Shown in pieces: positions 34,643 through 43,113 of a stretch of 52,525 nt of DNA. A program made the translations under genes and the position numbers. Numbering within the stretch: the first letter of the stretch is position 1; each line of letters opens with the position of its first letter. The stretch covers positions 1-52,525 of the forward strand of contig JAPPHC010000041.1 in NCBI GenBank assembly GCA_028821145.1, read 5' to 3'. The notes beneath the pieces were generated by a model. It ran no database searches. It was given only the letters and a program-made list of their open reading frames with translations, and was not told the origin of the DNA. This DNA comes from Gammaproteobacteria bacterium. Its GTDB lineage: Bacteria; Pseudomonadota; Gammaproteobacteria; Steroidobacterales; Foliamicaceae.

Positions 34643-35467
34643 CTATTGCGAAGAGATCGCCGCGTCGTACTGGTGCACGATCCGCACCCCGTCCAGCATG
34701 AACCCCATCGGCATCCAGTATGCGCCCAACACTTCCTTCGGCGCCAGCGGCATCAGTTCCTCGTTGTCCGCCCGGCAGAATTCCAGCGACCCTTCGCCGG
34801 CCAGCGTCTCGCCCTGTTGAAGCCCGCTCATCACCATTTGCGTGAGGTCGTGCACCAGGGGCTTGCCCAGCGGCGGAACGTGGCAGTCGGGGACGTGGCG
34901 CATGCAGGTGAGAGGCAGGTTGCGCGTATAGAACTCCAGTTCCGACAGATCGATCACGCGCTGCGGCGAGAACTCCATGCGCATTACCGCCTCACCATGA
35001 CGGCTGACCACGCGCTTGAACCGCGTGCCCACGCCGCCGTCCTGCTTCATGCCGGGCAGCAGAGGGTGCATGCCGCTGGTTTCGATCTCCGCCTGCTTGG
35101 AGCAGGCGCCCAAAAACCAGCTCAGCAGCACCAGCCAGTCGCGGTTGCACCACTGGAAGGTGGAGAACATCGTGCGCTCGCCGTGCAGCCTGCAGGGCAG
35201 TCCGATCACCGCAACGTCGTAATGACTGCGCGCCGCCGGCCAGTCCGCGGGCTCCACGCCCTCGGGGTAGCACTTGAGGTGCGGGCTCCACACATAGGCC
35301 TCGTCGGGCGGATCGGAAGGCGTTAGCGGTTCCGGCAGGTACGCGGCGATCGCATCCGGATCGGTCCGGAAATGGAACAGCAGAAGGTTGCCGGCAAAAC
35401 GCCACGGCAGCGGCTCCAGCATGGAGGCCTCGCCGTTCGGCGTGAAGGGACGCGTGTATCCGGCCAT
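34643..35467 (-). CDS. Acetoacetate decarboxylase-like protein
   Basis: A 274-residue protein of the ADC superfamily. The N-terminal LLLFHFRTDPDAIAAYLPEPLTP and EAYVWSP are typical. Around the Schiff-base site, where ADC has a Lys-Lys pair, the sequence reads ACSKQAEIETSG: Lys124 is present but the first position is Ser. It may thus be one of the ADC-like enzymes that do aldol, dehydration or hydrolysis chemistry, or a true decarboxylase with a shifted lysine. The ATG at 35467 has GGAGGTAG before it, within 2 bp of the bicupin stop. It sits inside the leftward gene set. Confidence 0.8.
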   Translation of the reverse strand: MAGYTRPFTPNGEASMLEPLPWRFAGNLLLFHFRTDPDAIAAYLPEPLTPSDPPDEAYVWSPHLKCYPEGVEPADWPAARSHYDVAVIGLPCRLHGERTMFSTFQWCNRDWLVLLSWFLGACSKQAEIETSGMHPLLPGMKQDGGVGTRFKRVVSRHGEAVMRMEFSPQRVIDLSELEFYTRNLPLTCMRHVPDCHVPPLGKPLVHDLTQMVMSGLQQGETLAGEGSLEFCRADNEELMPLAPKEVLGAYWMPMGFMLDGVRIVHQYDAAISSQ

Positions 35468-35469
35468 GG

Positions 35470-36312
35470 CTACCTCCAGTTTCCCCAGAGTTGCGGTTGC
35501 GGATCCGGCGCGGCCTGCGCCAGGTACTCGCGGCAGCGCGGCGCGCTCCAGTTCGGCTCGGTGAACCGGAAGTCGATTTCCTTCTCGCCGCGGCAGAACC
35601 ACACGCAGCCGCCGCGCGTGGCCTGCGGTCCGTGCGGTTTCTCGCCCGGACGGAAGATATAGGAACCCGAAGTGATCATGCCGGTCTCTCCCATCAGGTA
35701 ATCGCCCTGCAACAGCACCAGTTCCTCCCAGGTTTCGTGCGCCTCCAGCCTGGGATCGCACCATCCTGGCGCCTGATGCGTCATCAGCGTGTAGGCGCCG
35801 GTGTCCGGATCGCTGTGCAGCCTGCGCACCTTCAGGCCGGCCCCCGCCTCTTCGCTCGTTCGGCCGGGAAAATCCGGCACAGGCTGCCATGCCATGGCGT
35901 TGACGTCCAGCGGCCCTGTCTTCCGTTCTTCGCGACACGTCGCCGCAGGCTCGGAGTCCTGCGAGAGTCCGGCGCGGCCTTCGCCCATCCACAGCGCCGC
36001 GAACCCGCCGCGGGTTTCAGCGCCGGCAACGGCAAGCCCCCGGGGGAGGAATGCGTAACTTCCGCGCGCAAATTCGCATTCGCCCAGCCTGAGGTCGCCA
36101 TCCAGGAGGAGGATTTCGAGATCGTTTTCCAGCACGCCGCTGTCGTGAGAGCACCAATAGGGTTCGCCTTTCACGAAGAGGCTATTGGCTCCCGAGTCGC
36201 CCGGCTGGGCACTGAGAATGGCCGCCCGCAATCCATGCCCGAATGCAGGCGCCGCCGCCGGCGTCAGCGCCACGCCGTCCAGACGCAGAAATTCAACCCG
36301 CGGACGCGACAT
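35470..36312 (-). CDS. Bicupin protein, copy 2
   Basis: A 280-residue two-barrel cupin. The first barrel (EILLLDGDLRLGECEFARG then YAFLPRG) has no metal-binding histidines. The second has EAHETWEELVLLQGD (H-x3-E-x6-G) and KPHGP, the same pattern as the other two bicupins of the cluster. The C-terminus ends in a Pro/Trp-rich tail (PDPQPQLWGNWR). It lies between the CMD-like and ADC-like genes. Repetition of the fold three times in 9 kb, always near an M24 or ADC-like gene, argues for a shared pathway. Confidence 0.83.
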   Translation of the reverse strand: MSRPRVEFLRLDGVALTPAAAPAFGHGLRAAILSAQPGDSGANSLFVKGEPYWCSHDSGVLENDLEILLLDGDLRLGECEFARGSYAFLPRGLAVAGAETRGGFAALWMGEGRAGLSQDSEPAATCREERKTGPLDVNAMAWQPVPDFPGRTSEEAGAGLKVRRLHSDPDTGAYTLMTHQAPGWCDPRLEAHETWEELVLLQGDYLMGETGMITSGSYIFRPGEKPHGPQATRGGCVWFCRGEKEIDFRFTEPNWSAPRCREYLAQAAPDPQPQLWGNWR

Positions 36313-36338
36313 CGATGCCTGGTGGGGTTGCTCGTCCG

Positions 36339-36728
36339 TCAGCCCGCGCCGAAACGGGCTTCGTGCTCGGCGTAAACGCGGGTCAGGATGTCAATGGCCA
36401 TTTCCGCGGCAGGAAAACCGAACTCCAGACCCGCCAGCAACAGGATTTCCTCTACTTCTTCCCGGGGAATTCCGTGATGGGCCGCCATCTTCATGAAGAA
36501 TTCCACTTCCTGTTTGTGCGTGGCCGTAAACATCGCGATGCTGCACAGGACCTTGGTGCGCAGGTCCACCCGGTCCATCTCCCAGATCGGCACCATGACC
36601 TCACGCAACTTGGCATGAAACGCCGGAGGGCGGCTGGTAACGATCCACTGATAGATTTCCTCGCCCTGTTCGTCGCCCCACAGCTTGTGGGTAATCGCCT
36701 GAAACCGGCGTTCGAGGTCGTCACTCAT
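36339..36728 (-). CDS. Carboxymuconolactone decarboxylase (CMD)-like protein, copy 2
   Basis: A 129-residue helical CMD-like protein, paralogous to 31277-31681: VDLRTKVLCSIAMFTATHK, then AAHHGIPREEVEEILLLAGLEFGFPAAE. The ATG (36728) overlaps the methyltransferase stop as ATGA, so the two are translated together. An in-frame ATG eight codons upstream lies within the methyltransferase end and is less likely. As in copy 1, the redox CxxC is missing while one Cys and the HHG motif are kept. Confidence 0.85.
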   Translation of the reverse strand: MSDDLERRFQAITHKLWGDEQGEEIYQWIVTSRPPAFHAKLREVMVPIWEMDRVDLRTKVLCSIAMFTATHKQEVEFFMKMAAHHGIPREEVEEILLLAGLEFGFPAAEMAIDILTRVYAEHEARFGAG

Positions 36729-37813
36729 GGCCGCACTCCAATCGTGGCCCACCAGGGATAGGCGCCGAAAAAGTACTCGCCGCCGAAACCCCAGCCGGTC
36801 AACTCGTTGGGCAGCGGCACGTCGCGAACATCGCTGAAACCGCCTTCCTCGAACATGCTCACGCGGTCTTCAGCCAGGAACCCCGGCAGGAAAGGGTCTT
36901 CCATGCGCCGACCTGTGGAGTCCAGCAGAAACGCCGATAGCGGGCTGTATTCCTTCTGCAGCACCTTGAACGGCGGCGATTCCATGATCGCGAAGACCCC
37001 GCCGGGGCGCAGCAGCCGATGGGCCTCGCGAACGACGGCCGCGCGCACCTTGCCCGGCAGTTCGTGAAACAGCCACACCGCGCTGACCACGTCGAAACTC
37101 GCGTCCGGATAGCCGGTGTCCTCGGCCAGCCGCTGGGTGAAATGGACCTTGAGCCCGCGCGACTCGGCCAGCTTGTGGCCGTACTTGAGCATGGAAGCCG
37201 CGTAGTCCAGGCCCACGACTTCCGCTTCGGGGTAAAGCTCGCAATACGGGAAGGTGCTCTTGCCGACGCCGCAACCCAGGTCCAGGATGCGCCGGTAGTC
37301 GCCCCCGGGCACCGCGCGGGCCAGGTTCCAGCCCATTTCGTCGCCGTCGTCGCGGCCCACCAGGAACGGGCTGATCATCCAGTGATAGAGGAACCCGGCG
37401 AACTCGGCGTGGTAGTTGCCTGGCTGCGTATGGATTTCGATCTTGCGGTAATAGCGGGGCGTTTCCAGTTCCGGGTCCAGTTCCAGGCTGCCCAGCGCGC
37501 CCGGGCGGTTGCAGTCGTCCAGCCAGGTCCGGACCTCGTCGCCCTGGCGTTCGAGTATGTCCAGGATGGCGCGGAACATCTGCGCGTGGTTGTGGCGCTC
37601 GAAGAACGCGCCGAACCGATAGGCGGCGCCCTGCTCCATCAGCGCGCCCACCTCGCGGATGTCCGTCGGATCGTCCAGCCGGGTCTCGTTTTCTCGATAG
37701 TGGGCGCCCATCGCGGGTCCGAAACCGGTCGAATTGAAGGCCATCAGGCCCCCTACAAAGTCAAGCCGCGCCTGCTGCGCGCGGCTGCGCTGAATATCCG
37801 GAGTGACTGTCAT
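36725..37813 (-). CDS. Class I SAM-dependent methyltransferase
   Basis: A 362-residue methyltransferase. A helical N-terminal extension of about 170 residues precedes the Rossmann domain. SAM motif I is ILDLGCGVGKS (176-186), motif II ends in VVGLDYAASML, and a later post-motif reads LLRPGGVFAIMESP. The acceptor is unknown; the long N-terminal part resembles methyltransferases acting on small molecules. It leads the leftward gene set, with TGGGAG upstream. Its start is 119 bp from the TonB receptor 2 start, across an AT-rich palindrome. Confidence 0.88.
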   Translation of the reverse strand: MTVTPDIQRSRAQQARLDFVGGLMAFNSTGFGPAMGAHYRENETRLDDPTDIREVGALMEQGAAYRFGAFFERHNHAQMFRAILDILERQGDEVRTWLDDCNRPGALGSLELDPELETPRYYRKIEIHTQPGNYHAEFAGFLYHWMISPFLVGRDDGDEMGWNLARAVPGGDYRRILDLGCGVGKSTFPYCELYPEAEVVGLDYAASMLKYGHKLAESRGLKVHFTQRLAEDTGYPDASFDVVSAVWLFHELPGKVRAAVVREAHRLLRPGGVFAIMESPPFKVLQKEYSPLSAFLLDSTGRRMEDPFLPGFLAEDRVSMFEEGGFSDVRDVPLPNELTGWGFGGEYFFGAYPWWATIGVRP

Positions 37814-37835
37814 CGAAGCTCCCAGGGGAGTTGGA

Positions 37836-37846
37836 CTATATTATAG
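37836..37846. promoter_or_regulatory. AT-rich palindrome in divergent promoter region
   Basis: CTATATTATAG is an inverted repeat of CTATA around one T. It lies in the 119-bp gap between the divergent methyltransferase and TonB receptor 2 genes and stands out in this GC-rich DNA. Minus strand reads TATAAT within it, and plus strand reads TATATT, so it could serve as the -10 of either promoter or as an operator. I found no convincing -35 at 17 bp on either side. Control by a regulator is inferred. Confidence 0.45.
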
Positions 37847-37932
37847 GGAGGCGTGTTTCGCACGCTGGCTCGATCGGCGCATTGAGGGTGCGCCGTTTTT
37901 CTGGGCCGGGACTACAGCATTGAGGGGACACT

Positions 37933-40443
37933 ATGAACCTGATTCGCACTACCACCTGCTGCGCCGTCGCGTCATTTCTGATTATCCCGCTGGCCGGCTT
38001 CGTCGCGCCGACGGCCTCGGCCCAGATGGCCGCGCTCGAGGAAATCGTGGTGACGGCCCGAAAGCGCGAGGAAAGCATCCAGGACGTGCCGCTTTCCATC
38101 ACGGCGTTCACCGGCGAGGAGCTGGAGCGTGGAGGCTATGTCGATCTGGAGGACATCTCCTTCCAGACGGCCGGCATGCAGTTCAACAACGAGCTCGCCG
38201 GCACGCGGCCGGGGCGGCTGTTCAGCAATATCCGCTTCCGCGGCGTTGAGGGCAGCGAGTATTCCACGCTGCAGACCGCCTCTCTTTTCGTCGATGGCAT
38301 CTTTGCCTTGCAGGGCGCCCAAACGCTGGCATTGAGCGACCTTGAGCGCGTCGAGGTCATCAAGGGCCCGCAGTCGGCCGCGTTCGGAAGAAACTCGTTC
38401 GCCGGCGCCATCAACTACATCACCCGGGCGCCCGACATGGAGGAATTCTCCGGCACGATCAAGGCCGACGCCGGGCAGTACGACCAGCATGAGCTGGACG
38501 TCAGCGCGGACATTCCCATCGCTCCCGGCGTCCTCGCGCTGCGGATCGGAGGGCGCTACTTCAACAAGGGCGCCATGTACCGCAACGCCGCCGGCGTGGG
38601 CGTGGGCGAGCAGCGCTCCGAATCGACATTCGCGACGCTGTTCGTGCAGGCCGCCGACAACGTCAGCATCAAGCTGCGCTACTACCAGCAGGACGACAGC
38701 GACGGACCGGCCGGCGTGACCTTCTACAAGGCGCGGCTGGACGACAGTTGCACGGGCAAGACGATGCCGGGCCTCACCACGGACGGCCAGCCCACCACGC
38801 TGATGCCGCGTGAGTACCTTTGCGGCACCATTCCGGGACCGGGCGGACAGATCGGTTTCCCCAACCCCAGCGTGTCCCTGAGTCCCGCCAGTTTCCCCGG
38901 CGGATTCGAAAACTTCATCCGGGACTCGCTGATCGACGCGCCCTCGCAGGTCGAAGGCGTGCCCTACATCGACCACTTCGGCATCGAACGCGACATTACA
39001 CGCATCAGCCTGGTGCTGGACTACGAGTTCGCCAACGGCATGACGCTGGTCGCCACCGGCGCCTACAACGAGAACAACGCGGCGAATCTTCGCGACTGGG
39101 ACATGACGCCCGACGAAGCCTGGTACGTGTCCAACCCGCAGGCCGGCGAGGATGAAAGCATCGATATACGCCTTTCCTCGGCGCCGGATTCAAAATGGCG
39201 CTGGCTGGGCGGGTTCAACTACTACACGCAGGAGTTCCTGACCAGCTCGAACGGCGGCGTGTTCGTGGTGGCCTGCGGCAACCTGGGGGCCTTCGGCACA
39301 CCCGCGCAGTGCGCCAATCCCGCCCGCATTCCCGTGGACGTGGACGGCGGCGATTTCGTGGACGTGCAGGCCTTCTACGGGTCGCTGTCCTACGACATCA
39401 CCGAACAGTTCACCGTGGACCTCGAAGCGCGCTGGCAGGACGACACGCGCAGCGATGGCCGGGGCGATTTCGAGATCAATTTCAAGGATTTCCTGCCGCG
39501 GATTTCCCTGCGATACCGCATTACCGAGGACATTACCGCCTACATCACGACATCGCGCGGCATTCTTCCCGGAGTCATCAATTCCAACATCATCAACTGC
39601 AACCCGACCACCTACACGCAGCCGTTCATCGATCCGCGCACGGGTCAGCCGAGCACCTCGTCGATGTGCCAGCAATACGTCGATGCGCTGGGCGCCGACG
39701 CGGTGGAAGTGACGCCGGTGCAGGAACTCGACGCCTATGAAATCGGCGTCAAATCCACCTGGATGGACGGTCGGCTGGTCGCCAATGTGGCGGCCTACTG
39801 GCAGGAATGGGCGAATGCGCCCTTCCCGACCTTCGTGACCGTTTACCGCGACGACGACGGCGACACGATCCCCAATCCCAACCCCAACTTCAACCCGGTC
39901 AGCACGCCGGGCAGTTCGGAATACTCCGGCGTGGAACTGGAAGTGGATTTCCTGGTCAGCGAAGACTGGGACCTGAGCTTCAACTGGTCGTTTAACGACA
40001 ACGAGTACACCGAGTTCCTCATTCCCCTGGCATCCGCCGAATACGCGCTGGGCACCCGCAACGTCAAGGGGCACCGCTCCAGCCGCTTCCCGAAGTGGTC
40101 GGGCAACGTCTCCTCCACCTACGGCGGAACCTTCCAGAACGGCTGGGACTGGTCGCTACGCGGCGATCTCACCTACATGGGCGAGACCTTCCCCGGCCTG
40201 ACCAACCTGGCCACGCTGGAGAGCTACTCGCTGCTGAATCTCCGGTTCGCGGTCGAACGGAACGACATGCGGGTGGAGGCCTACGTGAAGAACGCGCTGG
40301 ACGAGGATTACTGGCGCACCGGCCAGGAATACACCGATTTCTCGCGCGTGCTGAGCGTGGGATTCAACTTCAACCGGCTCGGCCTGACGCTGGTGCCGCA
40401 GGACAGGCGCACCTTTGGCGTTCGCGTAGCGTACGAGTTCTAG
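37933..40443 (+). CDS. TonB-dependent outer-membrane receptor 2
   Basis: An 836-residue outer-membrane importer. Signal peptide 1-30 ends ASA|Q. The TonB box EEIVVTARKRE follows at about 36-46, then the plug (SIQDVPLSITAFTGEELE through RVEVIKGPQSAAFGRNSFAGAINY) and a barrel ending in the terminal Phe. Such receptors import siderophores, vitamin B12, glycans or other organic ligands. GAGGGGA precedes the ATG. It heads the rightward gene set leading to AllA-like, bicupin and M24 enzymes, so the imported ligand probably feeds them. Confidence 0.94.
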   Translation: MNLIRTTTCCAVASFLIIPLAGFVAPTASAQMAALEEIVVTARKREESIQDVPLSITAFTGEELERGGYVDLEDISFQTAGMQFNNELAGTRPGRLFSNIRFRGVEGSEYSTLQTASLFVDGIFALQGAQTLALSDLERVEVIKGPQSAAFGRNSFAGAINYITRAPDMEEFSGTIKADAGQYDQHELDVSADIPIAPGVLALRIGGRYFNKGAMYRNAAGVGVGEQRSESTFATLFVQAADNVSIKLRYYQQDDSDGPAGVTFYKARLDDSCTGKTMPGLTTDGQPTTLMPREYLCGTIPGPGGQIGFPNPSVSLSPASFPGGFENFIRDSLIDAPSQVEGVPYIDHFGIERDITRISLVLDYEFANGMTLVATGAYNENNAANLRDWDMTPDEAWYVSNPQAGEDESIDIRLSSAPDSKWRWLGGFNYYTQEFLTSSNGGVFVVACGNLGAFGTPAQCANPARIPVDVDGGDFVDVQAFYGSLSYDITEQFTVDLEARWQDDTRSDGRGDFEINFKDFLPRISLRYRITEDITAYITTSRGILPGVINSNIINCNPTTYTQPFIDPRTGQPSTSSMCQQYVDALGADAVEVTPVQELDAYEIGVKSTWMDGRLVANVAAYWQEWANAPFPTFVTVYRDDDGDTIPNPNPNFNPVSTPGSSEYSGVELEVDFLVSEDWDLSFNWSFNDNEYTEFLIPLASAEYALGTRNVKGHRSSRFPKWSGNVSSTYGGTFQNGWDWSLRGDLTYMGETFPGLTNLATLESYSLLNLRFAVERNDMRVEAYVKNALDEDYWRTGQEYTDFSRVLSVGFNFNRLGLTLVPQDRRTFGVRVAYEF

Positions 40444-40481
40444 CGCATCGCCTACGCTGTAACCGGACCGGAGCAAGGCCC

Positions 40482-41033
40482 ATGGAAACCCGAGTCGTAC
40501 CGCTGGTGGAAGCCACACCCGCGGCCCTGGCGGACTGCGGGGAACTGCTGGGCCGCCACCCGGGCGCCGACCCCTTGCCGATCCAGTTCTACAAGGGCTC
40601 GGTGCAGACCTATCGCCCGGTGGATTTCCTCTCGGACGAACAGACCGAACTCAGCCTGGCCCACGTGCGCCGGCGCCCTTTCGAGGTGCACTGGATCGAA
40701 CGCCACTTCAAGCACACCCAGACCTTCATCCCACTCGGAGGAGCGCCGTTCATCGCGGTGCTGGCGCCGCCCACCGACGGGGACCTGCCGGACCTGGACC
40801 AGGTGCGCGCCTACCGCTTCGACGGCACAGCCGGCTTCACCATGAAGCTGGGCACCTGGCACGAATTTCCCTTCGCGGTGGAAGAAGAGGCCGATATCGT
40901 GGTGATTCTGCGGCGTGAGGCCACCCAGAGCCTGCTGGACACCGATCCCGCCACGGGCGAGGTCCGCGGCCCCGACATCCAGAAGCAGGACCTGATCAAG
41001 CAGCACGGCGTACGCCTGAAATTCGACGTATGA
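40482..41033 (+). CDS. Ureidoglycolate lyase-like (AllA family) protein
   Basis: A 183-residue single-domain cupin-like protein matching the AllA (ureidoglycolate lyase) pattern: HFKHTQTFIPLGGAPFIAVLAPP in the middle, and GTWHEFPFAV near residue 125. The family cleaves ureidoglycolate to glyoxylate and urea in allantoin breakdown. No other allantoin pathway gene (allantoinase, allantoate amidohydrolase, urease) is in the window, so the substrate may be another ureido or carbamoyl acid. It starts 38 bp after TonB receptor 2 and ends 33 bp before a bicupin gene. Confidence 0.8.
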   Translation: METRVVPLVEATPAALADCGELLGRHPGADPLPIQFYKGSVQTYRPVDFLSDEQTELSLAHVRRRPFEVHWIERHFKHTQTFIPLGGAPFIAVLAPPTDGDLPDLDQVRAYRFDGTAGFTMKLGTWHEFPFAVEEEADIVVILRREATQSLLDTDPATGEVRGPDIQKQDLIKQHGVRLKFDV

Positions 41034-41066
41034 GGCAGCGCCTGGTCCGTTTGCGCTAGCGGAGCG

Positions 41067-41876
41067 ATGACCAAGGAACACGTAGAAAACCTGGCCGCGC
41101 TCGATGTCGCGCCGATTGCCTGGGACCCGCCGGGCCTCGCGCCAGGCGCGCAGCTGCGTCCACTTGCCCGGGATCCCGCCAGTGGCGGCTTCACCGGCCT
41201 CGTGGAGCTGCCGGCCGGCTTCGACAGTGGATCCGGCCTGAATTGCGCCGTGGAGATGCGCCTGTTCGTCATCGACGGCGAATTGCAAATGGGCGAACAC
41301 CGCCTCGGACCCGGCGGTTTCTGCTACCACCCGGCCGGCTCCGGACAAGGCCGCTGGCGATCGCCGAAGGGCGCACGCGCATTCGTCGTTTACCTGGAAA
41401 GCCCTGAGTTTCGACCCGATCGAGGCTCCCCCGCACCCGATGCGATACCGTCACTGGACTCCTTCGCCATGGACTGGCACAACCCGCTGGACGCCAGCGA
41501 TCCGTCCCAGGCCTTTCGCCCCGGCATCTTCGTGAAGGTCCTGCACGTGGATCCGGAAACGAGGGCGAGCACGCACCTGGCCGGCCTGATGCCCGGCTGG
41601 TACGCGGAAGGCATGGAATCGCACCCCGTGTACGAGGAAAACTACTGCCTGCAGGGCGACGTGCTGATCGGGGAAGTGGGCGATGAAGCGGGCTACACGA
41701 TGGTGGTGGGCAGCTACCTGTGCCGGCCCCCCGGCATCATTCACGGGCCGCTGGCCAGCAAGAACGGCAACGTCAACCTCTGCTTCACCCATGGCCTGCT
41801 CGGCATCGACTACAGCGAAAACCCACGGTCCATGGAGCTCATCCGCAAGCACCTCCGAAACCACCCCTGGACCTGA
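41067..41876 (+). CDS. Bicupin protein, copy 3
   Basis: A 269-residue two-barrel cupin. The first barrel (MRLFVIDGELQMGEHRLGPG) lacks the usual His pair. The second has MESHPVYEENYCLQGD (H-x3-E-x6-G) and PPGIIHGP, as in copies 1 and 2. GGAG precedes the ATG with very short spacing. An M24 gene starts 23 bp downstream, reproducing the bicupin-M24 order seen at 33775-31691 on the other strand, so this pair looks like a duplicated module. Confidence 0.83.
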   Translation: MTKEHVENLAALDVAPIAWDPPGLAPGAQLRPLARDPASGGFTGLVELPAGFDSGSGLNCAVEMRLFVIDGELQMGEHRLGPGGFCYHPAGSGQGRWRSPKGARAFVVYLESPEFRPDRGSPAPDAIPSLDSFAMDWHNPLDASDPSQAFRPGIFVKVLHVDPETRASTHLAGLMPGWYAEGMESHPVYEENYCLQGDVLIGEVGDEAGYTMVVGSYLCRPPGIIHGPLASKNGNVNLCFTHGLLGIDYSENPRSMELIRKHLRNHPWT

Positions 41877-41899
41877 CGCCAGACTGCACTCCACATCGC

Positions 41900-43099
41900 A
41901 TGCTGGTTAATCTCGAACGCGCGCGCGCCAGGATGGAGGAAGCGGGCCTGGAAGCGATGGTGTGCGTACAGCCCGTCAACGTCTACTACGCCAGCGGCTA
42001 CGAGTCCGACTGGCTGTTCGACTACCAGTGGGCCGGTTGCGCGATCCTGCCGCTGTCCGAGGACCGCCCCGCCACGCTCATCGTTCACGATGTCGAGCTG
42101 ACCAACCTGGCCGAGCACCCGAGCTGGATGCCGGAATTGCGGGTCTATGAGACGCAGGTGGGCGACGACATTTTCAGCCACTACACGGTGGATGAGGAAG
42201 CCGAACTGGAGGAATCAGACCGCAAGACGCTGGCGCTGATGGAAGAGACCCGCGCCACGGCCAGCACGGGCGTGGTGGAGGCGATCCTGAAGGCGCTTGG
42301 CGACGGCGGCTACCGCAGGCTCGGCTTCGACGACGCGCGCCTGGCCGCGCTTTGCGCCGAACGGCTGTCCGGCGTCGAGTGCTTCGACCGCCCCGAACTG
42401 ATGACGATGATCCGGGCGGTCAAGACGCCCGCGGAACTGAAACTGATGCGCGAGGCGGGCCGGCGCAATCAGCAGGCCTTGAGCGTTGCCATCGATGCGG
42501 CGGGCGTGGGCGTGAAATGGTCGGACATTCGCCGGGCCTGGCACCTCTCGGTGGCCGAGCAGGACTGCATGCCCTGGTGCATCTACGTCGGCGCGGGCCA
42601 CAAGAGCATGGGCCTGTGGCACGACCACGATTACCCGATTCGCGAGGGCGACCAGCTCTGCTTCGACTCCATGCTCACATGGCAACGCTACTTCGGCGAC
42701 ATGCAGCGGACCTGCGTCATGGGCGCGCCCGGCGCCAAGCTGCAGCGCTACTGGAATGCCGCCTACGCCGCCGCGGAAGCCGTATTCGACGCCATGCGCC
42801 CGGGCGTGAACACGGTGGAATTGCGCAAGCTGGCGCTGGAGGTCGGCAAGCGCGGCGGGATCAAGGGATTCCGGCATGCCTTCATGCACGGACTGGGACT
42901 GGAGCACCTGGAACTGCCCAGCGCTTCTCCGGGCCTGAGCGGGTTCGACCTGGAGGAAGGCATGGTCGTGAACATGGACATGGAGGTGTGCGAGATCGGT
43001 TTCGGCGGCATTTACTATGAGAACACCCTGCTGATCGGGCGTAACGGCCCCGAATACCTCTGCGATATGCCGCGCGAACTGATACACCTGCCCTGCTGA
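41900..43099 (+). CDS. M24 metallopeptidase-fold enzyme, copy 2
   Basis: A 399-residue paralogue of 31691-32896. Both begin with an ML-N-ERA pattern and share the WAGCAILP/WVACAILP segment. The five metal ligands are Asp256, Asp267 (CFDSMLTWQRYFGD), His330 (FMHGLG), Glu362 (NMDMEV) and Glu374 (IYYEN), so a dinuclear metal centre is expected. The ATG at 41900 gives an N-terminus matching the paralogue; the open frame extends upstream only as a shadow of the bicupin gene. A Cys-rich C-terminal end (MPRELIHLPC) is a minor difference. Confidence 0.88.
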   Translation: MLVNLERARARMEEAGLEAMVCVQPVNVYYASGYESDWLFDYQWAGCAILPLSEDRPATLIVHDVELTNLAEHPSWMPELRVYETQVGDDIFSHYTVDEEAELEESDRKTLALMEETRATASTGVVEAILKALGDGGYRRLGFDDARLAALCAERLSGVECFDRPELMTMIRAVKTPAELKLMREAGRRNQQALSVAIDAAGVGVKWSDIRRAWHLSVAEQDCMPWCIYVGAGHKSMGLWHDHDYPIREGDQLCFDSMLTWQRYFGDMQRTCVMGAPGAKLQRYWNAAYAAAEAVFDAMRPGVNTVELRKLALEVGKRGGIKGFRHAFMHGLGLEHLELPSASPGLSGFDLEEGMVVNMDMEVCEIGFGGIYYENTLLIGRNGPEYLCDMPRELIHLPC

Positions 43100-43113
43100 G
43101 CGAACAGAGTCTC

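Noticed and set aside
24678..43099. A DMSP catabolic system, since M24 (DddP-type) enzymes, cupins (DddL/Q/W-type) and a BCCT transporter all occur here.
   Set aside because: The M24 proteins look like the D-x10-D Xaa-Pro peptidase/creatinase type, the cupins are bicupins with a different motif, and the BCCT gene is in a separate operon. Nothing specific supports DMSP.
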